From the NCBI GenBank assembly GCA_037367405.1, contig JAZKJV010006934.1, forward strand, positions 1-64,000: a DNA stretch of 64,000 bases, read 5' to 3'. Shown one piece after another: positions 31,494 through 43,542 of this stretch (the stretch's first letter is position 1; the number at the start of each line of letters is the position of its first letter). A program made the translations under genes and the position numbers. The DNA is from Ottelia alismoides (lineage: Eukaryota > Streptophyta > Magnoliopsida > Alismatales > Hydrocharitaceae). Below the pieces are notes generated by a model. That model did not search any database. It was not told the origin of the DNA and was given only the letters and a program-made list of their open reading frames with translations.

Positions 31494-33990
31494 TCATTTT
31501 TTTGTGTTTTCCATTGCTTCTGGAAAAGGAATATTTACAAAATCTTCACTGATATCATTCAAAATAGTGCCCATATTGTTGTGTACATGTACATGGCAAA
31601 AAGGAATGGTTTCATCTACAATTTGTGGACCAAAATTGGCGGGGCTCAGCTTCAGGTGCTGGCGTTGGACTCGCTGTAGGAGCAAGGCTCCTCCCGTCAG
31701 GAACTGGTTCTGAGGCAGGTGCAGACGGCTCCAATGCTGGCCTATCTCCACCGAGGTCGCTGCTATCTTTTTTTTGTTTTGTCGTTTTCTTTATATTTTT
31801 TGTGATTTTCTGGATGATGGTGCTGCTCCAAAAATACTTCTTGGCCTTGGCGTTGGCCTGGCTAATGATTCCCTTTCAGATGCAAGATGCTTCCCCTTCG
31901 CAGTTGCTGATGTCTTGAGTGTCCTACCGCTCCTGAGAGTAACAACATTAGATAAAAAGCAATTTAATTCACTTGATTTTGATTGGACACTACCGGCTAC
32001 CTGCTCCTTGCGTTGGAAAGTGTTCGGATTCACCTCGACTTGAGCAGGGATGGCTGTTTTTGCAGCCGTCAAGTCATCGATCTTCTGGTTCATCTCAGCC
32101 ATGTTCTTCATTAACTGTTCTAAGCAGGCCAGGGCTAGATTAACCAGCACAATCTCAGAAGAATCCCCCTGCTGGGGCCTAGAGTGCTGTTATGAAGGCT
32201 GAGGATGTGACTGGTAACCTTGAGAAAATTGATGAGGAGGAGGGTTGGAGGAATACTGTGAGTTCTGCTGGTGATATGGGGCAGCAGGTTGCTGATGATA
32301 TCCTTGTCCGCTATATCTAGACTGCTGGGGACAATGCTGATAATTCTGTCTCCAGGTGTTACCGTGAGATGGAGGCTGGTACTGATATGAGGGTTGGAGG
32401 GGTCTCCCACCTTGTTGTGGCTGGTGATAGGGCCTGTTGCCCATGTTATGACCTTGGGGATGTCCCTAAGGACGGGTCAGCTGTGCTTCGTTATTCCATA
32501 CACCGTTGATTTCCTGGATCATCGACGGGGGTGGAGAGAACTGCTTGGAGTAGGCTGGCTGGGACTCTGGCTGATATACAACCATCTGTGTCTGCGACTG
32601 CGAGGGCTGCTCCGGGACCTGCACGTAGTACACGTGCGGTATAGGCTGGGGCTGCGGTGGAGTCTGCTGAGGGGTTTGATACAATGTAGGCTCCTTCTTC
32701 TCAGCGATCGGCTCAGCAGTAGTAGACATAGCGTTGCACATGTTGGCATTCAAGGCGCGGACGAGCTGCTCCAGCTGCTGGGAAATGACGTCGAGCTTTT
32801 CCAAGCCCTGGGTTCTCTTCTCAATGACTGATAATTTCTCGAGGTCCTACGACCTCTTCTCAATGATATCCACCATAGACAGATGGCTCCCAATGATGCT
32901 CAAGATGTAGCTCTCATCCTTGTCTTCGATGTGAGAAGCCATGTTCACTAGTTTGCTAATGGCGGTTAGCAGCTTCATGTATGCTCGGGACGAGGATTGA
33001 GCGGCTTCTCCTTCAGCCATTTCCTCGAAGACGTTCCACACAACATCCTCATCCTTGTTGAAATAGGAACCATCGCAAGCGGCGTCGACAAGCTTTTGGC
33101 TCTCAAGTGTGAGCCCACCAAAGAAGTGTTGTACCAAACTGGTCTGTGGGATCTCGTGGTGGGGACACCTTTCATGGAGATCCTTGAATCTCTCCCATGC
33201 CTCATGAAAAGTTTCGTGGGGCAGCTGACATAAACTAGAGATACGGGCACACATCTGATTTGAACGATCGAGAGGGTAAAATTTGTGGAGAAATGCAGAC
33301 TTCAGCGCCTCCCAGGTCGTGACTACCTTCCCTAAGTGGTCGACCCAATATAGGTCCTTGTCCTGAAGGCTGAAGGGAAAGGCGATCTTGATTACCCCCA
33401 AAGGAATTCCAGGGTAGTGAGCGGTAGCACAAATGCAGACAAACTTCTTGAGAAAGATGTATGGTTCCCCAGTGGTGTTCCCATGGAAAGTCAGGAGCAG
33501 AGACAAAAACTGCAGCTTCAGCTCGAAGTGGGTATGGATTTGTGGATTTTGGATCCACTCAGTGATATGCCCGACTCCAGGGTTGTATGTCTGCTTCAAA
33601 GTGGGCTTCGACGGTGGAGGTCCTGCACCCTCTCTGTCAAATTCTGGTCCTCGTACTGAGAATTCATCCTCACGATCGAACTCATGGTCCTGATGTTGCT
33701 CATCCTCCCTTCGGTCATCTCTTGCATCGTCCCTCCTCCTTAGATCATTCAGCATATCTTGGAAGGCGGTCTGGGCCAGGGCTTGATTGGTCAATTGCTG
33801 CTGGATTGGTTGAATGGATGTGAGTAGTTGACTGTTAACATCATTCTGTATAGTATGTTGCCCTTCCCCCTGATTTTCTTCAGCTTCAGGTTGGGACTGT
33901 GGTCCCTTTCCTCGTCCACCGGCCATCTCAGATTCTGCTTGACTTGTTGGCTCGGGATCGGGATCTAGGTCTGCACATGGAAGAATGCCC
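31494..33990 (-). pseudogene. Gag remnant, Ath-2
   Basis: From the conserved MAGGRGKGPQ (33926) a 359-codon frame covers the coiled N-terminus and the capsid-type domain (FHGNTTGEPYIFLKKF, AFPFSLQDKDLYWVDHLG, TWEALKSAFLHKFYP, HEAWERFKDLHERCPHHE, FNKDEDVVWNVFEEM). The same frame continues past stops at 32847, 32466, 32190 and 31791 through a Gln/Pro/Tyr-rich tail, the VVTLRSGRTL motif and the IPFPEAM segment. The frame is open upstream of MAGG to about 33990, so MAGG is probably internal. No CCHC knuckle is seen. Confidence 0.9.
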
Positions 33991-34027
33991 CGACTGTCTG
34001 AATTGCAGCACCAGATGTAGAGAAAAA

Positions 34028-34282
34028 TTATGTGTTAAGGTCAACACAGAACTTTGTTAAGGATGGCGATGTGTAAGGAGTGAAATCAATGGCCCTCCAA
34101 AACAAACAGAGTTCGGCACAAGAGTGATCTCGGTTTATTGAAGAGGACGGAGAGACTGGAGATCGGTTCACGGAGTCCGAACCGGGTTCTCGGGAATCGC
34201 TCCGAATTATTTGAGAAGGCGAGCGAATGGAACTGATGTGGATGTCGACAGGGTCTCGACTGAACTGTCCGTTCATCGCCAT
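34028..34282 (-). pseudogene. Gag N-terminal extension (pre-gag), Ath-2
   Basis: The frame starts MAMNGQFSRDPVDIHISS at the ATG at 34282 and ends IDFTPYTSPSLTKFCVDLNT. Ath-3 has, in-frame with gag, MSSHGWFSRDLADAHIDS and IDFSQYPMLRSQNSGIDLN at the same places. Shared positions (FSRD-x2-D-x-HI, NRD-x-SC, IDF-x2-Y, DLN) at the protein level support a coding role. In Ath-2 a frameshift before 33990 separates it from gag. Confidence 0.7.
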
Positions 34283-36072
34283 CTCAAAGGTCAAACAGAA
34301 GATCGATGTGAATGGAAGATACAGGGGCCAACAAGAAATAAATGGAGTGTAAAACAGTAGAAGGTTTACATTGAGCAAGGGTCAAATGGAAGTAGAGCAA
34401 AAATGGTGCAAAGGCGCGGTGTTTTTAATCTTGACCTTAATTCGGCTAATCAATAAAACCTCAAAACAATGGATTCTCCAACTCAACCCATGAAGCCTTG
34501 AAGGTTCGACAATTATCTTTGTGAGTTTTTGATTTGATTTTCAGGCAATTATCTTCTAACGAGTCCTTAGAGCGCTACGCCTATAGGAGAGAGAGTGCTG
34601 CTAGAATAGTATCATGTACTTGTCCTCCTCCTGTGTAACCTTTAGTCTGCACTTTTTAAGGTCCTTGTAACCCTTCCTGGATCCCTACTCAGCCAAAGAA
34701 ATAAAGAGAGGAAGCCAATAGGCGAAACCGATACTTCGGAACTCGCTCGCAATAGAATCACCCGTGAGCGTGCAAGAACCTACTCGGATGCAAGACGATG
34801 AGACAGACACCCCTGTGAAGGCATGGCCTATGCTCGATACTTCAGACAAGGTCAATGCTCTACACAATAGGGAGTCACTATTGCCGACCAAGCCCTACTC
34901 GTCTACGTACGATAGAAGCGCCAATACTTTGGAAATCCATGCGATACACAAGGCAGCCACAGACTGGGTTTTTGGCTCTAATCCTTACGACGTCGCTCAC
35001 CTCACTAGGAAGGAAACCTTCCTATGCAACCTGAAAACAAATGAAGGCTTTGCTCACCCCAAGGCAATGAGTCCAATTAATCAGTTTTATTACGGTCATG
35101 TATTTTTAGCATTCTCTTTTTATTTTTTTGTGTTATCACTTGTTTTGAGTCAATTCAATACAAGTGCCTAACGTTTTTGTCTTTTCTTTGATTCCTATTG
35201 ATCCAAAAATAGAGGGAGAAGATCGGCAAAGCAATGCAAGGCGACACTAAGATGGAAATCTCACCTTAGTGCATGAATGATGAATGCTCAGTTAGAAGAC
35301 TTACAGTGCTTCCCAGCTCTCTCCATGCAGGATGCAAAACAGGAATTTAAACCTATACTATATGCCGATATGCACACGGAAATCGTCCTAAGTAGGCAAT
35401 TGCTAGCGTAAAGAACCAAATGCTCACACAAAGCGAAACCTAGTAGTCCAGTCTTGGAATATCCTCGGTGCCCACTATAATGGGTCCTTCCAGCGCTATA
35501 CGGAGACTCTTGCGATGCGGTGGTTTCGAATTATGTGTTCAACAATTAATTATATCTATGTCAAACGATAAGACTATAGGTGCATGCAATGGTTGTTAGG
35601 TGTTTGGCCTTAGATTACACGATCAAGCAATCCTAAAGACTAAGGGCTCATTCCACAAAAATAAAGAAAACAAAATCGGAAAATAGGCAAGCGGTGAAAA
35701 TACATCAAAACTACGGTAAGCCCCCAAGTGAACAAACACTTGGAAGTTGGGCCCAAGTGTCCAAAGTCCAGAGTACCTGTATTATTACAAATTAATCAAA
35801 TATCTCTCTCTCTCACCAAAAAGAATGAAAATCTAACTATCCTCTTTCTCTCTCAAGTCCTCCTGCTCTCTCCTGCCGGCTAGGGTAGAATAGTCGGCTC
35901 CTCCTCCCAAGGCTGCTCAAGATCCCCTAGGTGATCCTCCTCGGTCAGTGGTCCCTCACAAGAAAACTAGAAAGGGATGTCAGACAGTTCAAAACCAATT
36001 ATACAATAAGATCAGACAATAAAAAAAAGCTAAGCAAGTAAACAGACACAAGTCTACTCTACAAGCCGATGA
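34283..36072 (-). other. 5' leader of Ath-2
   Basis: This 1.8 kb leader lies between primer site and pre-gag. A block at about 34560-34990 is close to identical to 62461-62890 in Ath-3 and is open in both strands (sense 34891-34685, 68 codons; antisense 34764-35171). At 35724-35743 a perfect hairpin CCAAGTG/CACTTGG competes with a third segment, CCCAAGTGT (35752-35760). CT-rich microsatellites lie at 35803-35815. No gene is assigned. Confidence 0.7.
35724..35760 (-). ncRNA. Leader hairpin with competing partner, Ath-2
   Basis: CCAAGTG (35724-35730) pairs with CACTTGG (35737-35743) around AACAAA. The second arm can instead pair with CCCAAGTGT (35752-35760). Ath-3 has the first hairpin unchanged (63651-63670), and Ath-1 has a different but still paired stem (10322-10341). 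It may act in dimerisation, packaging or translation control; this is inferred from position only. Confidence 0.5.
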
Positions 36073-36090
36073 TCCCCAGCAACGACGCCA
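36073..36090 (-). other. tRNA primer-binding site, Ath-2
   Basis: The minus strand reads TGGCGTCGTTGCTGGGGA, 2 nt inside the 5' LTR. It is similar to the tRNA-Asp-type primer site used by Athila elements, with T in place of C at position 6 in every copy here. Confidence 0.82.
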
Positions 36091-36092
36091 TT

Positions 36093-38664
36093 TGAAAAAC
36101 GAAAAGGTGAGAGCCGCTAAGTAATGGTCTGACAGATCAGACTCACTGTCGCTGAGGCGACTACTCAGGCCTTCACGTTTGTCAACAATCAACCTACACA
36201 ATTAACCAAGCAATCAAGAGCAAGGATTAAAATTTATTATACCCTACTAATAATGTATAGTGGCAAAAAAGTAGGGGTCGAACACAGGAAGCAGTCAGAG
36301 TAAAGCAGACTAAGTGTAAGTCAAATGCCTTATGTTTGGTAAGTTACTTAGCTAATGGGGATTTTTGTGGATTTTTGATTTTATATAATTTTTATTTAAT
36401 TTTGATTTTGTATTTTTATATTTTGATTTTTAATTTCTTATTTTGTATTTTCTTTTTATATTTTATATTTATGTCTTTTCTTTTATTTTAATAAAGATAT
36501 AATATCTATATGGAATATATATACACTAGAGATAAGAGAGAGTAAAAATTAGGGAAAATGTTCAAAATACATGAAACAAAATGTTTTTATGATTTTTCTA
36601 TTTTGCTAATGTTTTTGTGATTTTTCTATATTTTTCCTATTTTTTTGGTATTTTTAAAGTAAAATGTACTAGTAAATAGTGAAACAAATTGTTGGCCGAA
36701 ATTAAACTAAGGATGAAAAATATCAAACAGTGACTAAAATTCCTCAAATTAACTTTAACATAAAGATAATAAAATAGGAAAAATTTAAAAACTGAAAAAT
36801 TGTATTTTTACGGTTTTGTAGAATTTTTAAGATTTTTATGAAGATTTTAGGGGTTTTGTGATTTTTAGGAGTTTGCTTTGTATTTTTTAGTGATTTTTGG
36901 TTTGGAGTTAAAACACATAGAAATACACATAACTTTTTGGAATTTTTCAAAGACGTTCTATAATTTTTATGTATTTTCTAATGCAGACAGTGTTGAAAAT
37001 GCATGTTTTTCAATTTTTATAAATATTGAAATGCAATGAAAATGCAAAACAAAAATATGCTGTGATAATATAATGCAATAGGAACACTAGGTAATTTTTG
37101 TGGATTTTTAGCAATTTAGAGATGCGTGAAACAAATAGAATCAACAAATAGAAAATGCACTCTTGGTAGGGGCATTATCGTAATTAACAGAACATCCAGG
37201 ATCTTGCATGCAAATTTTCCAAAAATATATAGCTATATAAAAATGTTGCTGGACTAAATACAAAACCCAGAAGCCCAAGGGTGGCTCTACAAAATGCTCA
37301 CCCACGCACGCGCCTGAGGGGAACCGAAGAGCATATACAAAAAATCTTGAGGGCTCGAATGCAAATAATCCTAAACTTATAACTGCAATAAAACTTTTCT
37401 ATACTTTTTCAAAATACAAAAATACACAGGGCCCCTGCTGCAAAATGTCCACACTCACGTGCACAAGACACGTGAGGTGACGTGGCCGGGGGTGAAAATG
37501 CAATTACTAGAAGTACGGGGGATCCTTATGCAATTATTACAAAAATATAAAGCTGCCAATAAAATTTTAAGTAGTACGGAGTAAATACAAAAATGCGCGA
37601 GGGTCGAAATGAAAAATACCCCCGCAAAGTGCGATCAGACGACGGATGAGAAGTCACTTGACACGTGGCGAGCTTTGATAAGGCGATACCCCTTCACTTT
37701 GGATGGCCAATATTAGAACGTGAGGGCACGATCGGACGGCTTGGGCATGCCAGATCAGACGACTGTTGTACACCAGGAAGAACAGGCTTCAATCCAACGG
37801 AGGCGAGGTGCACAGGACGAATAGGGAAGATGCTCCGACGGGGCGAGCTTCTCCGACTCCAATCCTCCTCTCCCGTGGTTCGATGATGCTACAAAATGGC
37901 CGGAAGTCCTCTGGCTGCTGGATCCTCCAAAAAGCTCCAGCGGAGACTAGAGAGCGAGAAAAAGGCCTTAGCTCGGCCTGAGCTGAGACTGGAGAGCGGA
38001 GACTGCAAAATGACTTCCAGCTACATCTAGAAAGCGCGGACCTGTATAAGGAGAGTGAAGGAGTCAGGGGAAAAATTCCCCGACTCAGTGAAGGATGTAG
38101 CGGTTGTGTACGACAAAGTGGGGTGGACTCGACGTCGGCCGGTCGAGTTCGATGCCGGTAAAGGCGAAGTCCAAGGGATTCGAGGATGTTTAAGCGATGG
38201 ACAATGGAGGGGCGAAACGCGGGAATGTTTTTGGAGCGAACCTCAGAGCTAAAGAATGATAGAATAAGGAAGAAGGGACCTCACCAAAAAGACATTGGGA
38301 GCTGACTCAGGCGAGCCCTTCGGTGAGGGGATACACTTCGATTCGACGTGTCCGACTCCAACTAAAGGGTGTATTCGTTCCTTGTTGTCACCAGGAAGGT
38401 GGCTAAAACCCTAGGACACGGAACGGAAGGCAGAAGAGAGATCAAACGTGAAAGGGAAGAAGGGGGTCCTATTTGAAGGGTTGACAACCAAGGCACGAAG
38501 ACCAACGAATCGGAAGCGATGCAGTGATTCAACACCCGAGGAAAAACATGGGCGTGAATCACAACAAATCGAGGAACAAAAGTGTAGAAGAGACCGACGC
38601 GAGACGATGAAAGGCTCGGCCTCCAAAAATGGTCGAAATCCAAGGAAAATCACACCTGATAGAG
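36093..38664 (-). repeat. 5' LTR of Ath-2, truncated by Ath-3
   Basis: It aligns from TGAAAAACG with the 3' LTR (21079 on) through the AT-rich part, the G-boxes (37456-37485) and the GC-rich part, to CACACCTGATAGAG, matching CACATCTGACACAG near 23685. There the Ath-3 LTR starts. The remaining 1.2 kb must lie right of the window. The 37300 region has lost two of the four CACGTG boxes. Confidence 0.88.
38660..38664. other. Predicted target duplication of Ath-3 (left copy)
   Basis: TAGAG directly precedes the Ath-3 LTR start at 38665. The second copy should follow the Ath-3 5' LTR beyond position 64000. Confidence 0.5.
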
Positions 38665-40736
38665 TGAAAAATGAAAAAGCGAGAGCCGCTAAATAGTGGT
38701 ATGACAAATCAGACTCACTGTCGCTGATGCGACTACTCAAGCCTTCCCGTTCGTCAACAATTAACCCACACAATCAATCAATCAATAGCAAGGATTAAAA
38801 TTTATTATTCCCTACTAAAAATGTACAATGGCAAGCAAGTAGGGGTCGAACACAGGAAACAAAGGTGCAGAGTATAGACAAAAGTCAAAACCTAGGTCTA
38901 ATGGACTACTTAACCAATCTAGATTTTTTTGTGGGTTTTTAATTTTTATTTATTTTAATTTTTAATTTTGTATTTTCGTTTTTAATTTTCTTATTTTTAT
39001 AATTTTTTTATTTTATATTTTTTTCTCTTTTTTTCAATATTGGAATGTCAAAACAATGTAATACAAGGAGTGATAAAATATTTATAAAAATATGCAAAAA
39101 TAGACAAAAATTCAGAAATAAAATCTTTTTGGTCTTTTTATAATTTTGTTACTATTTTTGTGATTTTTGGGTATCTTTCAAAATTTTTTTGGTATTTTTA
39201 AACACTGAAATAAAGCAAAACAGTGAATTAGCTACGGGCTGGGGATAAAATGGGAATTAAAAATATCAAGCAGCCACCAAAATTCTCCAAAACTAATTTT
39301 AAGATAAAGATAATACAATGTAGAACCTACAGGAACTTAGTTTGTATTTTTAGAGTTTTTTATATTTTTTTAGATTTTTTAGAAGTTTTTAAGTGTTTTT
39401 GAATTTTTAAGGTTTTTCTTTTGAGATGTATAGTGGATTTTGGACTGACACTAAGATATGATAAAATAGACAATAGGTAACTTTTTTGGAAGTTTTTAAG
39501 GTATTCTAATATTTTTGTTTGGTATTTTCTAAGCTAGACACTGCTGAAATGGCATGTTTTTTATTTTTCATAAATGATACAATGCAAAAAAAATCTAAAA
39601 ATATGGCGTGAAAGTACTAGCAAACATGAGCCTAAGTTAATTTTTTTGCAATTTTTGGCACTTAAATGATGCGTGAAATAAATAGATCAAACACACAAAA
39701 ATCCTAAGCCTGGCAGGGGTATAAATGCAATTCTAAAAACATACAGGGGCTTAGGTGCACATTTCACCAAAATCCACGCGCGAAGCACGTGTTATGTCGT
39801 TCACAGGGGCATATTTGCAAATACTAAAAATCGACGGGGCAAAAATGAAATTATCCCAAAAACATATTTAAATAACTACGCACAGGGGTATAACTGCAAA
39901 TAGATGAAAGTTTAGGTTATAAAATGCAAAATACCCAAAAGGCATGCGCCCAAGTCTCGTGAGGTGACGTGGTCGAGGACTGAAGTGCAAATATAAAAAG
40001 TTACTAGGCCTACATGCAAATATTACAAAAACTTTTAAACTGGAAAGTAAAGTTTTAAGACTAAAGTTAAATACAAAAACACTTGGGCTTAAAATCCAAA
40101 ATACCCAAGATCCTGATGGTGCGGCCGAGGGAGCTTCACTTGACACACGGCGTGCATCGGATGGCCCGTACCCCTTCGCTCTGGGCGGCTGGGATTAGAT
40201 CGTGAACGGCTGATCGGACGGCTGAGAGGTGCCCCGATCCGATGGCTGCTGAACGGCTGGAAGAACGCGGCTGATCCGACGGCTGGACGAAGATGACGAA
40301 GAACACCGCCTGGAGGACTCTTGGAATGGCGATTCCGGCCGACACACGGCCTCCACCAGCCCCGGACCGAGGGCAAAATGGTCCTGGGGCTCGTCCGCGT
40401 CGATGGAGCTCCTCAGCCGAGGCCGAGGTGATCGGAGGTGCTCAGACGAGGGAGGTCGCCTGGAGGTACTTCCTTGAAACTTCGAGGCTCGATTGGGCCT
40501 CCTTTTGACTTCGTTCCTGCAGGGTTAGAAGCAAGGACAAAAAGGGGATGCTCGGAGTGCACTCCGATGGTTCGATGGAGGCGAAAGGTGTCTGGGATGA
40601 GGAGCTCCGGCAAGCGGCGGAGAGGGGAGCTCGATAGCTCGATCTGGGCAAGATCGAGGTGGTTGTAAGGGTGGAGCGGAGTGACGGAGTGACGAGTAAG
40701 AGGATGGAGGTGGCCTTAGCGGCTATCGAGGATGGA
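38665..40736 (-). repeat. 3' LTR of Ath-3, part 1 (left of Tek-1)
   Basis: It starts TGAAAAATGAAAAAGCG and aligns with the Ath-2 LTR for about 200 bp, then diverges. The AT-rich part (38920-39700) is followed by TGAGGTGACGTGG (39960-39972), with the neighbouring CACGTG boxes decayed, and a GC-rich part with GATCGGACGGCT-type units (40200-40290). It breaks at the Tek-1 insertion and resumes at 51007; the two parts sum to about 3.84 kb. Confidence 0.85.
40732..40736. other. Target duplication of Tek-1 (left copy)
   Basis: ATGGA precedes the Tek-1 LTR start TGTAACGCC. The identical ATGGA follows the other end at 51002-51006. Confidence 0.92.
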
Positions 40737-43444
40737 TGTAACGCCCCACCTAGACGGGGGCGCATCTCAACACCCATTCACATTATTACCCAACAACAGT
40801 CATAAACAACCTGCATGATATACCATTTATACAAAAAAAAACATAGGAAGGAAAAATCTAAGTTTTCATTGATAACAAAAGTCCACATAGGAATAGCAAT
40901 AAATCCTCAGAGTCTCCTTATTACATCATAAATACTTGGAAATGAAAGATAGCACAACTACTAAGAAACTAGTCCTCAACCTTAACCACGTCCTGCAGAT
41001 GCACCACCAAAGATATGAGCCTCTGTCTCCTGCTCTACACTTCCTGTTGGATTTCCAAAGAATGTAACTCATGAGTCAACTGACTCAGTAAGGATAAAAT
41101 AACTTATAAATCAAGAGAGAGTATAGGTAGGCAATGCAAATGCAGTAACTTAACGAGTTTAGAAGAGAACATTCTAAAAGCATCTAGCATTATACAATCA
41201 CTTATATTCTAGGCCTCTTACACATATGCAATCAAAACCAATTCTTTGACATATCTATATTCATATTCTCATTTACATATCCCGGACTCGCTCGTCAAAG
41301 GAGAAAGCCTGCACTAGGGATGAAGTCTGCAACACTCCATTCATAGTGCAATCTAAAACCTGTGCGCAAACGCGATCCTTCAGCTAGTCTAGTTGGTAGT
41401 ACTCTGACACTCGAGACAGGGGGCACCTAGCCCAAAGAGTCGTAACTTTGTCAATCGAGTCTGCCGGAGGAGTCTCGCTCGCTCCAAAAAAATGCCACAA
41501 AAATGGATCCGTACAGTGTGATGCCCTCATGCATCCACCTCAATTCCACCAGAGTAACTACCAGCACCCCACTCTGTGATGCCCCTTGAGTGGGGATGAC
41601 TCACTGTCGGCTCAGCCGGACTACAAGGGTGTGCACCCATCATGTAGTATTTATCACAAAGGCTAATGAGCGAATATGTATAATTCAGAAGAATTATAAC
41701 AAAATTTTCAGAGTTAATCATCATTTCTTGGTATTAGATTAACGATCTGTTTATATTGATATTTGCAACCACAAACCACTCTACTAGCATTCAATAAAAA
41801 GCATAATCGTGATTATTCAACATCACCTTAGCATGTTATATTCCAGAAACTAGGTTAATTAAGCAATATGTAGGGAACCTTTTCGGCACTAGTCGTACCC
41901 CATTGTTGCAGCTAGGCAAGGAAAATTGATGATTGATTAAAAGCTCCACCTCCTAAATATCCAACAGTATATAATCAAGCAGTAAGATCAAACATAGACT
42001 CTTCAATATACATAGTTTTAAAAGGAGAGTAATGTATTAAGGAATTATACAACACACACAAAATCAAGGAAAAAAAACTATAGTGTTAACTAAAGTACTA
42101 AATCCAGTATAGTGAGATAAAAGCTTGGTTTTATTACATCCGAAACAGATACTTAACATTGACCAATTTATCAAAACAAACAATACAACTCTACCTACAG
42201 ACACCCCTGTGTACTAGGATTTAGCAACTATGGATCCAACCCCATGGATTTATTCAACACTTAAATTATACAATATTTAAGCATGAATTGGTGTGGCCCA
42301 AGTTATCCTTGCACCCAATATTAACAAAAAAACACTTAACTTAACATGTACATTGGGAAAAGAAAACTACGGCAAAGCTAAAAATAGGAAAAGTGACTTG
42401 GTCAAATATTCAGTTTCTAACAATCGAAATATCAAAATTGATAACCAATTAATGATGTAACTTGCGGTCCTCAAAGAATTTGCTCGTAGGGCATAATGCA
42501 TTGTTCAACTCCCAATTATAAGAAAACAGATACATCCTATATTATTTTATCCATACCATACCAGTGCCTATTCTCAACAATAAATATAGATTATTATCAT
42601 CACAGTACAATAATTCTACGATAATCAACATATTAAAAACCATGTTTATAAATCATGCTTGGGAACGAGTACTCATTTCTATCGACATGGATATGTATTA
42701 TAGAGAGGGATCACCCATATAATAAAGCCAAAGTTGAATCCACGCAGATGTCATGTTGGTGATGAGAAAATAATGTATTCTGCATATGATATTATTTTGA
42801 AAGATTTATTAGGACATACTCTTGGTATACCAACGGCAAAAGACGATCCTTGGGGTAGGATCAAATCGGCATATATTTATACTCCCCAATAACAATCTCC
42901 AAATCAAGGGAGAGAGTTAAGATCCGTTACCTATGCTCGTGCACGCCTTTGATCCACGTGCTCGATCGCCTGATCACCAATCCGAGGAGAGGGCTGCCTT
43001 TCCCTTGCGATGGCCTTCCTCGTCTTCTTCTTGTCTCGAAGCTACGGAGCATGCACCATTATCCTTTTGGCTCTCTAGAGAAGGAGATGGAACAAGATAA
43101 GAGAATGACTTGGGAAGGAAGAAAGGGTGGATTAGGGTTTGGAAAAAGAGTAGGAATGAGGGAAGATAAAGGGTGTGGGTCTTTATATAGTTGGGGATTA
43201 AAACATTAGTTTTAGATACCCTAAAACAACCCTAATTCGAAAATAATTAACCAAAACCCGTAACCCTTAATTCCCTCAAAAACCATGACACCTCTTCACT
43301 AAAACAGACATATCTCCCACATCCGGACTCGGAATTTCGCGTTTTTGGGCTCGTTGGAAAGCTTGCGATGAGAGGCTTCTTTTGAGTACAATATTGAATA
43401 TGTTTTAAAGCTTCAGAAAAATCCGAAAATTACGGGGTGTTACA
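40737..43444 (-). repeat. 3' LTR of Tek-1 (2708 bp)
   Basis: Plus-strand ends are TGTAACGCCCCACC and GGGGTGTTACA, a short inverted terminal repeat (TGTAAC/GTTACA). It matches 48293-51001 almost throughout. A TATA box lies at 43181-43190. Frames such as 42949-43209 are present in both LTRs and have no recognised product. Confidence 0.95.
43181..43190 (-). promoter_or_regulatory. TATA box in Tek-1 3' LTR
   Basis: The minus strand reads CTATATAAAG, the same as in the 5' LTR. Transcription from this copy would run out of the element into the Ath-3 LTR. Confidence 0.5.
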
Positions 43445-43542
43445 TCATAACAACCTTAAAAACAGTCTCGTCCCCGAGACTTAGGATGTAAAAGGTGTAA
43501 TATAACAACCTTAAAAAGGGTGAAAGTAGCTTATAAATTACC
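43445..43542 (-). other. 3' untranslated segment of Tek-1
   Basis: It contains the inverted repeat GTCTCG-TCCC-CGAGAC (43465-43480) and two copies of ATAACAACCTTAAAAA (about 43447 and 43503). On the minus strand the hairpin reads CTCGGGGACGAG, a sequence I know from the 3' end of Tekay/Del elements. I see no clean polypurine tract touching the LTR. Confidence 0.55.

Larger units (their letters stand above)
21079..38664 (-). mobile_element. Ath-2: Athila-like Ty3/gypsy LTR retrotransposon
   Basis: A minus-strand element with a complete 3' LTR (21079-24906), polypurine tract, 2.5 kb untranslated 3' region with a hairpin array, integrase to gag remnants (27478-34282), 1.8 kb leader, primer site (36073-36090) and 5' LTR from 36093. 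The 5' LTR is cut at 38664 by Ath-3. Comparing the first 130 bp of the two LTRs I count about 12 differences (9%), so it is clearly older than Tek-1. Every coding segment has at least one stop or frameshift. Confidence 0.92.

Noticed and set aside
34764..35171. 135-codon plus-strand frame in the Ath-2 leader as a gene
   Set aside because: It is antisense to the element and overlaps an equally conserved sense frame; the Ath-3 version is shorter with a different C-terminus.
42949..43209. 86-codon plus-strand frame present in both Tek-1 LTRs (also 50506-50766)
   Set aside because: Its presence in both copies follows from LTR identity; it runs antisense across the promoter region and has no domain.
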